A DNA stretch of 33,153 nt from Bacillus sp. (in: firmicutes) (GCA_023666125.1 JAMPCN010000029.1:1-33153); one strand, 5' to 3'. Positions 1 to 8,668 are shown, numbered from the stretch's first letter. Notes: generated from the letters alone by a model not told the origin. Translations and numbers: made by a program.

Positions 1-1038
1 CGCTCTCCGGTACTGCGTCGGCGTCATGTGCATATGTTTTTTGAAAGTGCGGATGCAATGCTCCGTCGTTTCATAACCGATTTGATTGGCGATATTAGCG
101 ACGGAAAGATTCGTGTCCTGCAGTAGTACCTGCGCATTTTCAAGGCGCACCTGCTGTAAAATCTGTGTGAAAGATTTTCCCGTGGTGGATTTAATCAGAC
201 GGGAGGTATATTCCGGTGTATAATGAAATTTCGCCGCGATTTGATTTAAGGTGACGGAAGCAAAATTGTCCTGAATATATTGAAGTAAAGCAAAGCGTTG
301 AACGTCCGCCTTCTGTGTGAAGGTAGGAAGTTCAATGCTTTTTTCATAGTTGCGGATTAACAGCCCGAACGTAATCATCAGCGTGTAAGAAATCATCTGG
401 TCCCAGTAAAGATTATAGTTCAGGGATTCCCAATACATATAGAGGAAACCGCGTTGAATCTCGTGGTCGCTTCCCGTGTGAAAGATAATATAATCATTTC
501 CGTTTTCGGAATAAATATTATTCAGGAAAAAAGCGCTAAGAATATTGGGATTATTCAAAAAATTGAAAAAGATGTTGTGCAGGGTGCTTTTGCGGATAAG
601 GCAGTTAAAAACAATGCTGTCGTCGAACACGCCGATGGAATGCTTGATGCCGGGAGGCACAATGCAGATATCTCCCATGGATAAAATTTGTTTGTTATTG
701 CTGATAGTCTGCTCACAGCTTCCGTCATAGACATAAATCAGTTCAAAAAAGGTGTGTTCATGGACGATTGCCGGACTATACCGGTTATGCCGCATCGTAA
801 TGATGGACGCGCGTTTTTCCGGGTCAAAATAGAAAGAGTCCTCATACCGTAAAGGAATTGTATTCTCAATTTCCGGTATCAAAAGATGCTTTTCGTATAC
901 TTTCTGCATATCCAGTTCTGCAAGAAATCTTTTCAGAGAGTATTCCTGCTGTCTGGCATAGTAATACTTCCGGTAAAAAATCTCTTCTTCATTCAGCTTA
1001 TAAATCTCACTTTTCAGCGTTTCATAGTCCATTTCCAT
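1..1038 (-). CDS. AraC-family transcriptional regulator (3' end cut by window edge)
   Basis: This reads without a stop from an ATG at 1038, preceded by GAGGT, down to base 1, giving 346 residues; the C-terminus lies outside the window. The N-terminal half looks like an AraC ligand-binding cupin: a stretch containing HEHTFFELIYVYDG is followed by GDICIVPPGIKHSIG. The C-terminal part is the double helix-turn-helix: VTLNQIAAKFHYTPEYTSRLIKSTTG, then SVANIANQIGYETTEHCIRTFKKHMH and TPTQYRR, which is the normal end of the domain. It is divergent from the ABC/glycosidase operon that starts at 1269, the usual arrangement for a local sugar-responsive activator. Ligand unknown; control of the neighbouring operon is inferred from position. 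Confidence 0.9.
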   Translation of the reverse strand, partial: MEMDYETLKSEIYKLNEEEIFYRKYYYARQQEYSLKRFLAELDMQKVYEKHLLIPEIENTIPLRYEDSFYFDPEKRASIITMRHNRYSPAIVHEHTFFELIYVYDGSCEQTISNNKQILSMGDICIVPPGIKHSIGVFDDSIVFNCLIRKSTLHNIFFNFLNNPNILSAFFLNNIYSENGNDYIIFHTGSDHEIQRGFLYMYWESLNYNLYWDQMISYTLMITFGLLIRNYEKSIELPTFTQKADVQRFALLQYIQDNFASVTLNQIAAKFHYTPEYTSRLIKSTTGKSFTQILQQVRLENAQVLLQDTNLSVANIANQIGYETTEHCIRTFKKHMHMTPTQYRRA

Positions 1039-1190
1039 TTACCTCATATATCTATATTTTGCGGTCAATCCATCAAAGCCCCTAATAATATTAAAAATAA
1101 TCAATAAACTAGTATTAAATATAACATTTATATTTAAAAAAGTCAATAATATATGCCATTATAAACAATAGGAAAAAGACCGGAAGAAAC

Positions 1191-1196
1191 TATAAT
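1191..1196 (+). promoter_or_regulatory. Candidate -10 box for the operon starting at 1269
   Basis: A perfect TATAAT lies about 70 bases before the ATPase start in the very AT-rich 197-base gap between the divergent AraC gene and the operon. No good -35 box lies 16-18 bases upstream (ATAGGA is there), which would fit a promoter needing an activator such as the adjacent AraC protein. In such AT-rich DNA the match could be chance. Confidence 0.35.
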
Positions 1197-1268
1197 GGAA
1201 CTATAAACAAACGGGAGGGCTGGATTGTAAACAGTATGGACCAGCAGGAAACGGAAGGACGTGTGCAG

Positions 1269-2789
1269 ATGGAGAAAAAGGTAATAGTTGAAGTAAAGCA
1301 TATGGATAAGAGGTTTGGTTCCACGGTCGCATTAAACGACGTCAGCATTGAAATCAGGCGGGGAGAGATTCAGGGCTTAATCGGAGAGAACGGTTCCGGA
1401 AAATCGACGGTTACTTCTATTATAGCCGGTATGCAGAAAGCCGACAGAGGGGAAATGTATTTTGAAAGTGAAAAGTGGGAGCCGCGTTCCATGCTTTTCG
1501 CACTGGAAATGGGCATCGGCATGATTGTACAGGAAAACGGAACGGTTCCGGGCATTACCGTCGCGGAAAATATTTTCTTAGGAGAGGCGAAACAGTTTAA
1601 AGCTTTCGGGAAAGAAAGCAAAAAATGGGGAACGGTCAACCGGAAAGAGATGATGAAAGAAGCGCAGAAAGCGTTGGATGAAATCGGCGCTGACCATATT
1701 AAAGCGAATCAGATAACCGCCGGGCTGGATATGCAGGATAGAAAACTGATTGAGATTGCCAGAATTATGAGGAAGAAACCAAGCGTTCTCGTAGTGGATG
1801 AAACGACCACGGCATTATCGCAAATCGGGCGCGACATTATTTATAAAATTATGAATCAGATGAAAGAAGAGAATAAGGCGGTTGTATTTATTTCCCACGA
1901 TTTGGATGAGATTATGAATGTCTGCGACGCTCTTACCGTACTCAGGGATGGAAAGATTATCGTAACCTTTGCTAAAGAGGAATTTGACGAAGAAGCCATC
2001 AAGACAAGCATGATAGGGAGAGAGATGCAGGGGGACTATTACCGCAGCGATTACGACGGCAGCTATGATGACGAAGTCGTCATGGAGGTAAAAAACGCCA
2101 ATCTGGGAAATCAGTTAAAGGACTTTAATTTGCAGATCCATAAGGGGGAAATACTTGGCATAGGCGGACTTTCCCACTGCGGAATGCACACGCTTGGCAA
2201 AGTTCTATTCGGAGCGTGTAAACCGTCCGCGGGACAGGTATTGATACGGGGAAGAGAGTTAAAAGACGAAGCGGACGCCATGAAAGAGCAGATTGGATAT
2301 GCGGCAAAGGACAGAGATGTGGAATCGTTATGTTTAAACGCCAGTATCCGTGACAATATAGCAATCGGCGGTCTTGACCGTTTCGCACTTCATAAGTTTC
2401 TGATTCTGCCCGGCAGAGAAAAGAAATATGTGCAGAAGCAGGTGGAGGAGTTACGCGTCAAGTGCGCGGAGATAAACCAGTATGTATCGGCATTGTCCGG
2501 CGGAAACAAGCAGAAAGTCGTTTTCGGTAAATGGATTGGCAGAGGCAGCGAGATATTGATTTTAGACTGTCCGACGCGGGGCGTCGATATTGGCGTTAAA
2601 CAGGCGATGTACCAGCTTATGTATCAGATGAAGAAAGAGGGAAAATCCATCGTCATCATTTCCGAGGAAATGACAGAGTTAATCGGGATGGCTGACCGGC
2701 TGATTGTTATGAAAGACGGGGAAATCAAAAAAGAATTTCAACGAAGCGAAAGCTTAAGCGAATCAGATATTATTCAGTACATGATTTAG
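1269..2789 (+). CDS. Sugar ABC transporter ATP-binding protein, tandem-domain RbsA/MglA type
   Basis: Two fused nucleotide-binding domains (about 506 residues, as in RbsA, about 500) that would power import through the two permeases of this operon. Domain 1 has Walker A GENGSGKST (residues 39-47) and Walker B VLVVDETTTAL, but its signature is degenerate (AGLDMQDRKLIEIARIM). Domain 2 has a good signature SGGNKQK (about 409) but a ruined Walker A region (GGLSHCGMHTLG), and its Walker B reads ILILDCPTRG, with Cys where the catalytic Glu normally sits. One composite ATP site (Walker A of domain 1 with signature of domain 2) should therefore work and the other should not. The frame is open from an ATG at 1236, but GGAAGGA nine bases before 1269 favours the shorter start. 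Imported sugar not determinable from sequence. Confidence 0.93.
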   Translation: MEKKVIVEVKHMDKRFGSTVALNDVSIEIRRGEIQGLIGENGSGKSTVTSIIAGMQKADRGEMYFESEKWEPRSMLFALEMGIGMIVQENGTVPGITVAENIFLGEAKQFKAFGKESKKWGTVNRKEMMKEAQKALDEIGADHIKANQITAGLDMQDRKLIEIARIMRKKPSVLVVDETTTALSQIGRDIIYKIMNQMKEENKAVVFISHDLDEIMNVCDALTVLRDGKIIVTFAKEEFDEEAIKTSMIGREMQGDYYRSDYDGSYDDEVVMEVKNANLGNQLKDFNLQIHKGEILGIGGLSHCGMHTLGKVLFGACKPSAGQVLIRGRELKDEADAMKEQIGYAAKDRDVESLCLNASIRDNIAIGGLDRFALHKFLILPGREKKYVQKQVEELRVKCAEINQYVSALSGGNKQKVVFGKWIGRGSEILILDCPTRGVDIGVKQAMYQLMYQMKKEGKSIVIISEEMTELIGMADRLIVMKDGEIKKEFQRSESLSESDIIQYMI

Positions 2790-2801
2790 GAGGAAGAGGA
2801 A

Positions 2802-3761
2802 ATGAAAAACAAAAAAATGAAAAAATACATTATGAATTTAACTCCTTTATTTGGACTGATTGCTTTGTTCGCAGCTTTTCTGATTCTGGGAACCATACGG
2901 GATATCAACGTTTCCTACGGATTGAAAAGCATTATTAACCAGTCCGTGGTGGTGGCGGTTGTGGCAACCGGAGCGATTTTTATTTATACGCTGGGTTCTT
3001 TTGATATCAGTCTGGGAGCCTCTACCGCGGTAAGCGCATTGATTGGCGGTATGGTCTATATCAAAACGGAAAATATTTTCCTGATGACGCTTGTCTGTAT
3101 CGGCGTGGCGGTATTAGTCGGATTGTTTAATTCCGTTTTGGCTTCGGTTTTTAATCTGCCGGTGTTCGTTACGACGATTGCGATGCTTAGCGTACTCAAC
3201 GCTCTGGTGCTGGTACTCATTAAGATAAACGGAACGGGGTCGGAAATCGCGGTTCCGGCAGCGGCGGTCAAACCGCTTAACAATACGGTTTTTAAAATAG
3301 TGGTATTGGCGGCGTTTATCCTTTTAAGCATTTTTATCTTCAACTTTACTAAAGTTGGCAGAATGCAGAAATTTTTGGGCGGTAATCCGGTTTGCGCCAA
3401 ATTAAGCGGTATTTCGGAAAAGAAAATGGCAATTATTGCTTTCGTGATGTCCGGTATCGGCGTAGGGCTTGGAGCATTTCTTTCCATCATATACGCGCCG
3501 ACGCTGACAAGAAACACCGCTTCCAGCGTAGGTATGGACGTTATTATCGCGATTGTGTTTGGCGGTATGCCGGTGTCCGGCGGAGCAAGAAGTAAGATTT
3601 ATGCAGCGGTGATTGGCGCTTTTTCCATGACGCTGTTAGGGCAGATTATGGTGATGTTCAATTTAAATTCAGGCATTGGACAGATGGTAAAAGCGGCAAT
3701 ATTCATTCTGGTTGTATTTCTAGCGACCAGCGACCAGCGGGGTAAGATGCTGCCGCGCTAA
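2802..3761 (+). CDS. Sugar ABC transporter permease, RbsC/BPD_transp_2 type
   Basis: A 319-residue, strongly hydrophobic membrane protein with about eight or more predicted helices. It carries the family patterns GSFDISLGASTAVSALIGG near residue 67, NLPVFVTTIAML in the middle, and VIIAIVFGGMPVSGGARS near residue 250, typical of the ribose/galactose permease family. It starts 12 bases after the ATPase stop behind GGAGGAAGAGG, so the two are co-transcribed and probably translationally coupled. The operon has a second, different permease at 5257, so the channel may be a heterodimer, unlike the RbsC homodimer. Confidence 0.92.
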   Translation: MKNKKMKKYIMNLTPLFGLIALFAAFLILGTIRDINVSYGLKSIINQSVVVAVVATGAIFIYTLGSFDISLGASTAVSALIGGMVYIKTENIFLMTLVCIGVAVLVGLFNSVLASVFNLPVFVTTIAMLSVLNALVLVLIKINGTGSEIAVPAAAVKPLNNTVFKIVVLAAFILLSIFIFNFTKVGRMQKFLGGNPVCAKLSGISEKKMAIIAFVMSGIGVGLGAFLSIIYAPTLTRNTASSVGMDVIIAIVFGGMPVSGGARSKIYAAVIGAFSMTLLGQIMVMFNLNSGIGQMVKAAIFILVVFLATSDQRGKMLPR

Positions 3762-3820
3762 CAGATTCGGTACCTGGCGGGAACGCTTGATACATAAAAA
3801 AGAAAAGGAGGAACTATGTA

Positions 3821-5089
3821 ATGCAAAAGTTATGGGCATTATTACTGACAGCGGCTATGACAGTATCTATGTTGACCGGATGCGGTAACAGTTCAGGAAC
3901 AAATGAAACAGCAAATAATACGGGAAACGGGGCGCAGACGTCTGATGCGGCGTCACAGGATGGCGCGCAGGAGGCAGCGTCGGAACTGGATATGAGCCAG
4001 ACCGTAAAAATGGGCATTTTGGTGTCTGATGCAACCACTGCGGAAGCGCTTGCATTTCGTAATTATTATACGGAATATATTCAGAAGCAGTACAATGTGG
4101 AGTTGATTTACTCAGACGAATTGACGGATGCAGCCGGTGAAACTTCTGCGATTGATACTTTTATCACCAATAACTGTAAAGCGATTATTTCATTTTCATC
4201 TTTCGACCGTGCGGCGCAGTTGGAACAGTGTGAAGAAGCGGGCGTATACTATGCGGTTGCAACCGGAACGCTTACGGATGAAGAGTATGAAACTTACAAA
4301 GGATATGAACATTATGTAGGCGCAATCGGACCTTCTCTGGATATCGAGTTTGAAACAGGCTATAACATGGCGAAACATTATCTCGACCAGGGCAATAAAA
4401 ACTTCGCTATCTTCGGCGGAGCGATTCCCTACTATACGGAAATGCACATCTACCGTGCGGCGGGTATGCTGACGGCCATGGTGGAAGCGAGCGGCGCGGA
4501 TTATCAGGGAGCGGCAGATAAGGATGCGATTATCGGACAGATTTTTGCAGACGGTGAAGTAAAGACGGGAGCAATCGGAGATATCAATATTCTGGGATAT
4601 GTCGGCGGCTATGATATGGACGACGCATGGTTTGGAAAATGCGCACAGATGGCGCAGACAGCGGATTTGGAAGTCATTCTTGCGGTAGGTAACGGGTCAG
4701 ACTTTTTCGGTGCGGCTATCTCCGGTACGGATGTTAAGATTGCCAGCGTGGACGCTTATGCCAGCAGCTATGGCGAAGCGATGGAAGCAGGTATGCTGGA
4801 TTACCTTGCCGGAAAATTTTCCGCCAGCATTGGACCGATTTTTATTGCCGCATACAGAGCGGTGTTAGGCTCTCCGATTCGTACGGCGGATGGAAATGCG
4901 CTTGCGTTAAGCCAGGGTTACTGGGTTGCGACCGGCGCGGATGAATTTAATACGTTTTATGCGGTGGACAGCAGCGTGGAATCCCCCGCTTATACAAAAG
5001 AACTGTTAGATACATTATTGACCGCGGACTATGCGGCATTTGAGGAATTTGTAAGTCAGTACAGCTTTGAAGCGATTCAGGGTATGTAA
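3821..5089 (+). CDS. ABC transporter substrate-binding lipoprotein, type 1 periplasmic-binding fold
   Basis: A 422-residue lipoprotein that would capture the substrate outside the cell for the flanking permeases. A short signal peptide ends in the lipobox LTGC, with Cys21 as lipidation site, then a low-complexity Asn/Thr/Ala/Gly/Gln linker to about residue 60. The binding domain begins VKMGILVSDATTAEALAF and alternates strands and helices as in the RbsB fold. It is longer than RbsB (about 300), so the ligand may be larger than a monosaccharide. The ribosome site AAAAGGAGG lies nine bases upstream; between them is an ATG at 3816 followed at once by TAA, whose last base is the first base of the real ATG. 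It sits between two permease genes of the same operon. Confidence 0.9.
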   Translation: MQKLWALLLTAAMTVSMLTGCGNSSGTNETANNTGNGAQTSDAASQDGAQEAASELDMSQTVKMGILVSDATTAEALAFRNYYTEYIQKQYNVELIYSDELTDAAGETSAIDTFITNNCKAIISFSSFDRAAQLEQCEEAGVYYAVATGTLTDEEYETYKGYEHYVGAIGPSLDIEFETGYNMAKHYLDQGNKNFAIFGGAIPYYTEMHIYRAAGMLTAMVEASGADYQGAADKDAIIGQIFADGEVKTGAIGDINILGYVGGYDMDDAWFGKCAQMAQTADLEVILAVGNGSDFFGAAISGTDVKIASVDAYASSYGEAMEAGMLDYLAGKFSASIGPIFIAAYRAVLGSPIRTADGNALALSQGYWVATGADEFNTFYAVDSSVESPAYTKELLDTLLTADYAAFEEFVSQYSFEAIQGM

Positions 5090-5116
5090 AACAAAAAGAA
5101 AAACAAATAAAAAGGA

Positions 5117-5256
5117 CTAGTGTGAAAAATCACACTGATGTGCTGATTTTTCACACGGCAATTTGTGTCGGAGCGTCACAAATATGCCTTGATGGCAGAC
5201 GCAAATTGGAGATTTGCGTCGCCCTGTCGCGAAAACGCTTCGGAATGGGGATTAAT
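5117..5256 (+). repeat. Multi-hairpin intergenic element (copy A)
   Basis: The 140 bases before the second permease hold three consecutive perfect stems. Stem 1 has 13-base arms GTGTGAAAAATCA (5120-5132) and TGATTTTTCACAC (5144-5156). Stem 2 pairs ATTTGTG (5161-5167) with CACAAAT (5177-5183). Stem 3 pairs GACGCAAAT (5198-5206) with ATTTGCGTC (5212-5220). The element ends ATTAAT directly against the permease ATG. A short relative is at 28015-28065. Two frames are open across it, so the permease frame is artificially extended back to 5122, and another frame reads MADANWRFASPCRENAS. From memory I associate peptides like that with short hypothetical ORFs in Lachnospiraceae genomes; this is unchecked. 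Confidence 0.7.
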
Positions 5257-6246
5257 ATGAAAACAAATAATATGAATATTTTAAAAAGAATAGCAGGAAC
5301 GGTATCGATTCCCTTAGCGGCATTTCTCATTGTCCTGATATTATGCAGCGCGCAGGGAGTAAAGTTATTTGAAACGGAAGGAAACTGGATTTTATTTTTT
5401 AGAGCGGCGGCTTCTGTTATGCTTACTACATTTGCCTTGTCCTTGAATTTGAACAGCGGAAGATTTGATTTCTCTATCGGTTCGGTATCTTTGTTATCCT
5501 CCGTCATCAGTGCGTCTATCTGTACGGCGGCGGGATTTCCCACACCGGTGATGCTTGTGATTTCCGTTGTGTCCGGTGCGGCGCTGGGGCTGGTGTCAGG
5601 AAGCGTTTACGTCATTGTAAAACTGCCGCCGATTATCGTTTCACTGGGAGTTGCACTATTTTATGAAGGTCTTGCCTTTGCCATTACGGCGGGATATGGC
5701 GTATCTTTTGTGGCAAATACGGAACTGACAAGTTTTCCAAGCGTATTTAACTATGCGCTGGTGATTGTATGCGGATTGCTTATCTATATTTTTATTCTGG
5801 ATAAAACACAGTTTGGTTATGAATATAAGGCGCTTGTTTCAGGACAGAAAGTATCGGTGAATACGGGTATTAAAGAGATTCCTAATGCTATTGGATGCTA
5901 TACGATAGCCGGAGCGCTTATGGGGATGGTTGGATTTATCAGCGCAACCAATACGGGAACAATACAGATGGCTTTGAACTTTGGTTCCATCGGTGTCATG
6001 TTTACCGCGTTCCTGCCTATGTTTATCGGCGGTTTTATCGGAAGATTCTGTAATGAAAAAATAGGATATCTGCTGGGAGCGGTGACAACGGCATTTATCT
6101 CCTTAATGTATGCAAGATTAAATGTGGATTCTTCCATTCAGCAGATTGTAACGGCATTGATACTGGTATGCTTTTTGATTTATTTGAATAACGAAAATAA
6201 AGTGATAGAACTTGTCACGTTTAAGAATCGCATAAAAGCGAAATAG
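5257..6246 (+). CDS. Second sugar ABC transporter permease, RbsC/BPD_transp_2 type
   Basis: A 329-residue membrane protein with hydrophobic helices throughout and family patterns ALSLNLNSGRFDFSIGSVSLLSSVISA (the counterpart of the DISLGA region), KLPPIIVSLG, and GSIGVMFTAFLPMFIGGFIG near the C-terminus. It differs clearly from the permease at 2802, which suggests a heterodimeric channel. The frame is open back to 5122 only because the hairpin element contains no stop; the natural start is the ATG at 5257 with a weak GGGG site six bases upstream. The element therefore replaces the normal strong ribosome site and may lower or regulate translation of this subunit. It follows the binding-protein gene and precedes pgmB by 30 bases. 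Confidence 0.9.
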   Translation: MKTNNMNILKRIAGTVSIPLAAFLIVLILCSAQGVKLFETEGNWILFFRAAASVMLTTFALSLNLNSGRFDFSIGSVSLLSSVISASICTAAGFPTPVMLVISVVSGAALGLVSGSVYVIVKLPPIIVSLGVALFYEGLAFAITAGYGVSFVANTELTSFPSVFNYALVIVCGLLIYIFILDKTQFGYEYKALVSGQKVSVNTGIKEIPNAIGCYTIAGALMGMVGFISATNTGTIQMALNFGSIGVMFTAFLPMFIGGFIGRFCNEKIGYLLGAVTTAFISLMYARLNVDSSIQQIVTALILVCFLIYLNNENKVIELVTFKNRIKAK

Positions 6247-6276
6247 ATTTTGAGATAAGTTTTAGCTGGAGGAAAT

Positions 6277-6912
6277 ATGAAATATAAAGCGGTTATTTTT
6301 GACTTAGACGGCGTCATCTGCTTTACGGATAAATATCATTATCTGGCATGGAAGAAGATGGCGGACGATATGGGGATATATTTTGATGAAACGATTAATA
6401 ACAGGTTGAGGGGCGTCAGCCGCATGGAAAGTCTGGAAATTATTCTTGAAAAATATGACGGTACGCTTTCTGCGGAGGAAAAAGAGGCGTTAGCGCAAAA
6501 AAAGAATGAAACATATGTAAAGCTGCTGGCGCAGATGAGTGAAAAGGATTTATCGCCCGAAGTAAAAAATACGCTGGATGCGCTTAGGGCAAAAGGAGTA
6601 AAGCTTGCTATCGGTTCTTCCAGCAAGAACGCCAAATTTATTTTGGAGAGGCTGGGATTAAAAGGTTATTTTGACGCAGTCAGCGACGGAACCAATATTT
6701 CCAAATCCAAGCCGGACCCTGAGGTGTTTTTAAAGGCAGCGGAGTTTTTACATATGGAACCGGACAGCTGTCTTGTGGTAGAGGATGCCAAAGCGGGCGT
6801 ACAAGCGGCGAAAAGCGGCGGATTTGACAGCGCGGGATTAGGAGAAGCGTCAGACAGCAGTGACGCTACATATGCGATGCGCTCTTTTGGAGATTTATTA
6901 GAGATTGTCTGA
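6277..6912 (+). CDS. pgmB: Beta-phosphoglucomutase, HAD superfamily
   Basis: Cytoplasmic enzyme converting beta-glucose 1-phosphate to glucose 6-phosphate. The 211-residue length and motifs match the family closely: FDLDGVI with nucleophile Asp9 and acid/base Asp11, TDKYHYLAWK (cap contact His), GVSRMESL (substrate Arg), GSSSKN (phosphate-binding Ser), SKPDPEVF (Lys) and VVEDAKAG (metal Asp). The ribosome site GGAGG is ideally spaced. The enzyme needs beta-glucose 1-phosphate, normally supplied by an inverting phosphorylase of GH65 type, but none is visible here. Its operon partners are the GH3 at 6938 and the GH78 at 8616. A related substrate specificity within the same HAD branch cannot be excluded. 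Confidence 0.9.
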   Translation: MKYKAVIFDLDGVICFTDKYHYLAWKKMADDMGIYFDETINNRLRGVSRMESLEIILEKYDGTLSAEEKEALAQKKNETYVKLLAQMSEKDLSPEVKNTLDALRAKGVKLAIGSSSKNAKFILERLGLKGYFDAVSDGTNISKSKPDPEVFLKAAEFLHMEPDSCLVVEDAKAGVQAAKSGGFDSAGLGEASDSSDATYAMRSFGDLLEIV

Positions 6913-6937
6913 AATAAGAAAGAATGTGAGGGAAGAT

Positions 6938-8668
6938 ATGGACTTGAAAAAAGCGCCTTTTTATTTGAGGGATGTTGATATAGCGTGGGTGGAAAAAACG
7001 TTGGAGCAGATGACTCTGGAGGAAAAAATCGGACAGCTTTTCTGCCCGATTGGATATTCTACGGACCCGGAATATCTGGATATGTTATTGGGGTTTCACA
7101 TAGGAGGACTCTTTTTCCGCGACGGTGTGGGAGAGGAAATGAGAAAGACTTTCGAGTATGCGCAGAAACATTCTCCTATTCCGTTATTGATTCCGTCTAA
7201 TCTGGAAGCGGGGGGAGACGGCGCGGCGATAGACGGCACGCCCTATGGAAAACAGATGGCATGTGCGGCGGCAGGTGATAAAAAGTATGCTTACCGGCTT
7301 GGGAAAATTGCCTGTACGGAAGCCGCGGCGCTTGGTATCAACTGGGCGTTTGCGCCCGTAGTGGACATTGATAAGAATTTCCATAATCCGATTACGAATG
7401 TCAGAACTTACGGCGATAATCCGGAAACCGTATATACTTATGCAAGAGAATATATGCGGGCGGCAGCGGAATGTGATGTTGCGGTATCCATCAAACATTT
7501 TCCGGGCGACGGCGTGGATGAAAGGGACCAACATCTACTGACTTCCGTCAACAGTCTTTCTATGGAGCAGTGGGATGAAACATATGGCATGGTTTTTGGG
7601 AAACTGATTGCGGACGGCGCATTAACCGTTATGGCGGGGCATATTGCGATGCCCGCGTATCAGGAATATTACAATCCGCAGACAAAGGGGGATATGATTC
7701 CGGCGTCTTTGTCAAAAGAACTGTTACAGAACTTACTGCGTGGAAAGTTAGGTTTTAACGGTCTTATTATCAGCGACGCAACGCCGATGGTTGGCTTTAC
7801 TTCGGCGATGGCGAGAGAAAAATCAGTGCCGCTTGCGATTGAAAGCGGCTGCGATATGTTCCTGTTTAATAAGGACTTAGCCGAAGATTATCAGTTTATG
7901 ATGGACGGATACAAAAACGGTATTCTTTCGGAAAAGCGTCTTTTAGAAGCCAACAGAAGGATTCTGGCATTAAAAGCGGCGTTGAAACTGCATGAAAAGA
8001 GCGCGGCGGGAACGCTGGTTCCGGACAAGGCCGGCCTTACCATATTAAAAAATGAGCGGCACATAGAATGGGCCAAGGAACTGGCGGACGTTTCGATTAC
8101 TTTAGTAAAAGATGAGCAGAAACTGCTACCGATAGACGCAGCAAAATACCCGAAAGCGCTGTTGGAAATTTTGGGTGATTTTCCGTCGAATGAGCGTGTT
8201 TTAAATCAGGTAAAAGAGGAATTGGAAAAAAAGAAATTTCAGGTTTTTGTCTATGAAAAAGAAAATTTTGAAATAGGTGTTGACAACGTAAAGAGTTTTA
8301 AGGAAAAATATGATTTAGTAATCTATATTGGCAATGTTGAAAATGCGAGTAATCAAACGACAAACAGAATAAACTGGTATACTTTCTGGGGGCAGGGAAA
8401 TAATGTGCCGTGGTTTGTGGGCGAGGTTCCGGTTTTATTCATAAGCGTGGCAAATCCATATCATTTACTGGATGTGCCGATGATAAAAACATATATAAAC
8501 TGCTATTCCAACAATGAATATTTCCTGAAAGCTGTCGTGGAAAAGATAACCGGAAACAGCGAATTTAAAGGGAAAAATCCAATAGACCCATTTTGCGGCA
8601 GGAGGGAACTGGGATATGAAGATAGAACATTTGCGGGTAAATCATCTGAAAAACCCGTTGGGGTATGA
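6938..8668 (+). CDS. Glycoside hydrolase family 3 (beta-glucosidase / beta-N-acetylglucosaminidase-like)
   Basis: A 576-residue intracellular GH3 with no signal peptide. The N-terminal barrel includes MTLEEKIGQLFCP, NLEAGGDG, NWAFAPVVDID and KHFPGDGVDERDQH (about residues 186-199). It ends with LIISDA, whose Asp (about 280) is the expected nucleophile. The KHFPG-x-G-x4-D-x-H layout is that of NagZ-type beta-N-acetylglucosaminidases, which use an Asp-His pair as acid/base; here Asp replaces the usual His/Leu and Gln the usual Ser/Thr. A C-terminal alpha/beta domain follows (about 350-576), longer than in classic NagZ. The frame opens at a TTG at 6905, but GAGGGAAG six bases before the ATG at 6938 marks the start. 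It lies directly downstream of pgmB. Substrate (glucoside or GlcNAc) uncertain. Confidence 0.85.
   Translation: MDLKKAPFYLRDVDIAWVEKTLEQMTLEEKIGQLFCPIGYSTDPEYLDMLLGFHIGGLFFRDGVGEEMRKTFEYAQKHSPIPLLIPSNLEAGGDGAAIDGTPYGKQMACAAAGDKKYAYRLGKIACTEAAALGINWAFAPVVDIDKNFHNPITNVRTYGDNPETVYTYAREYMRAAAECDVAVSIKHFPGDGVDERDQHLLTSVNSLSMEQWDETYGMVFGKLIADGALTVMAGHIAMPAYQEYYNPQTKGDMIPASLSKELLQNLLRGKLGFNGLIISDATPMVGFTSAMAREKSVPLAIESGCDMFLFNKDLAEDYQFMMDGYKNGILSEKRLLEANRRILALKAALKLHEKSAAGTLVPDKAGLTILKNERHIEWAKELADVSITLVKDEQKLLPIDAAKYPKALLEILGDFPSNERVLNQVKEELEKKKFQVFVYEKENFEIGVDNVKSFKEKYDLVIYIGNVENASNQTTNRINWYTFWGQGNNVPWFVGEVPVLFISVANPYHLLDVPMIKTYINCYSNNEYFLKAVVEKITGNSEFKGKNPIDPFCGRRELGYEDRTFAGKSSEKPVGV

Noticed and set aside
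5122-5256. N-terminal extension of the second permease (about 45 residues beginning MKNHTDV)
   Set aside because: It is encoded by the hairpin element, has no ribosome site, and puts a polar stretch before the first membrane helix; the ATG at 5257 matches the family start.
6277-6912. PgmB acting on the product of the GH112 phosphorylase
   Set aside because: GH112 releases alpha-galactose 1-phosphate, which needs galactose uridylyltransferase or an alpha-phosphomutase, not beta-phosphoglucomutase; the genes are also in different loci.
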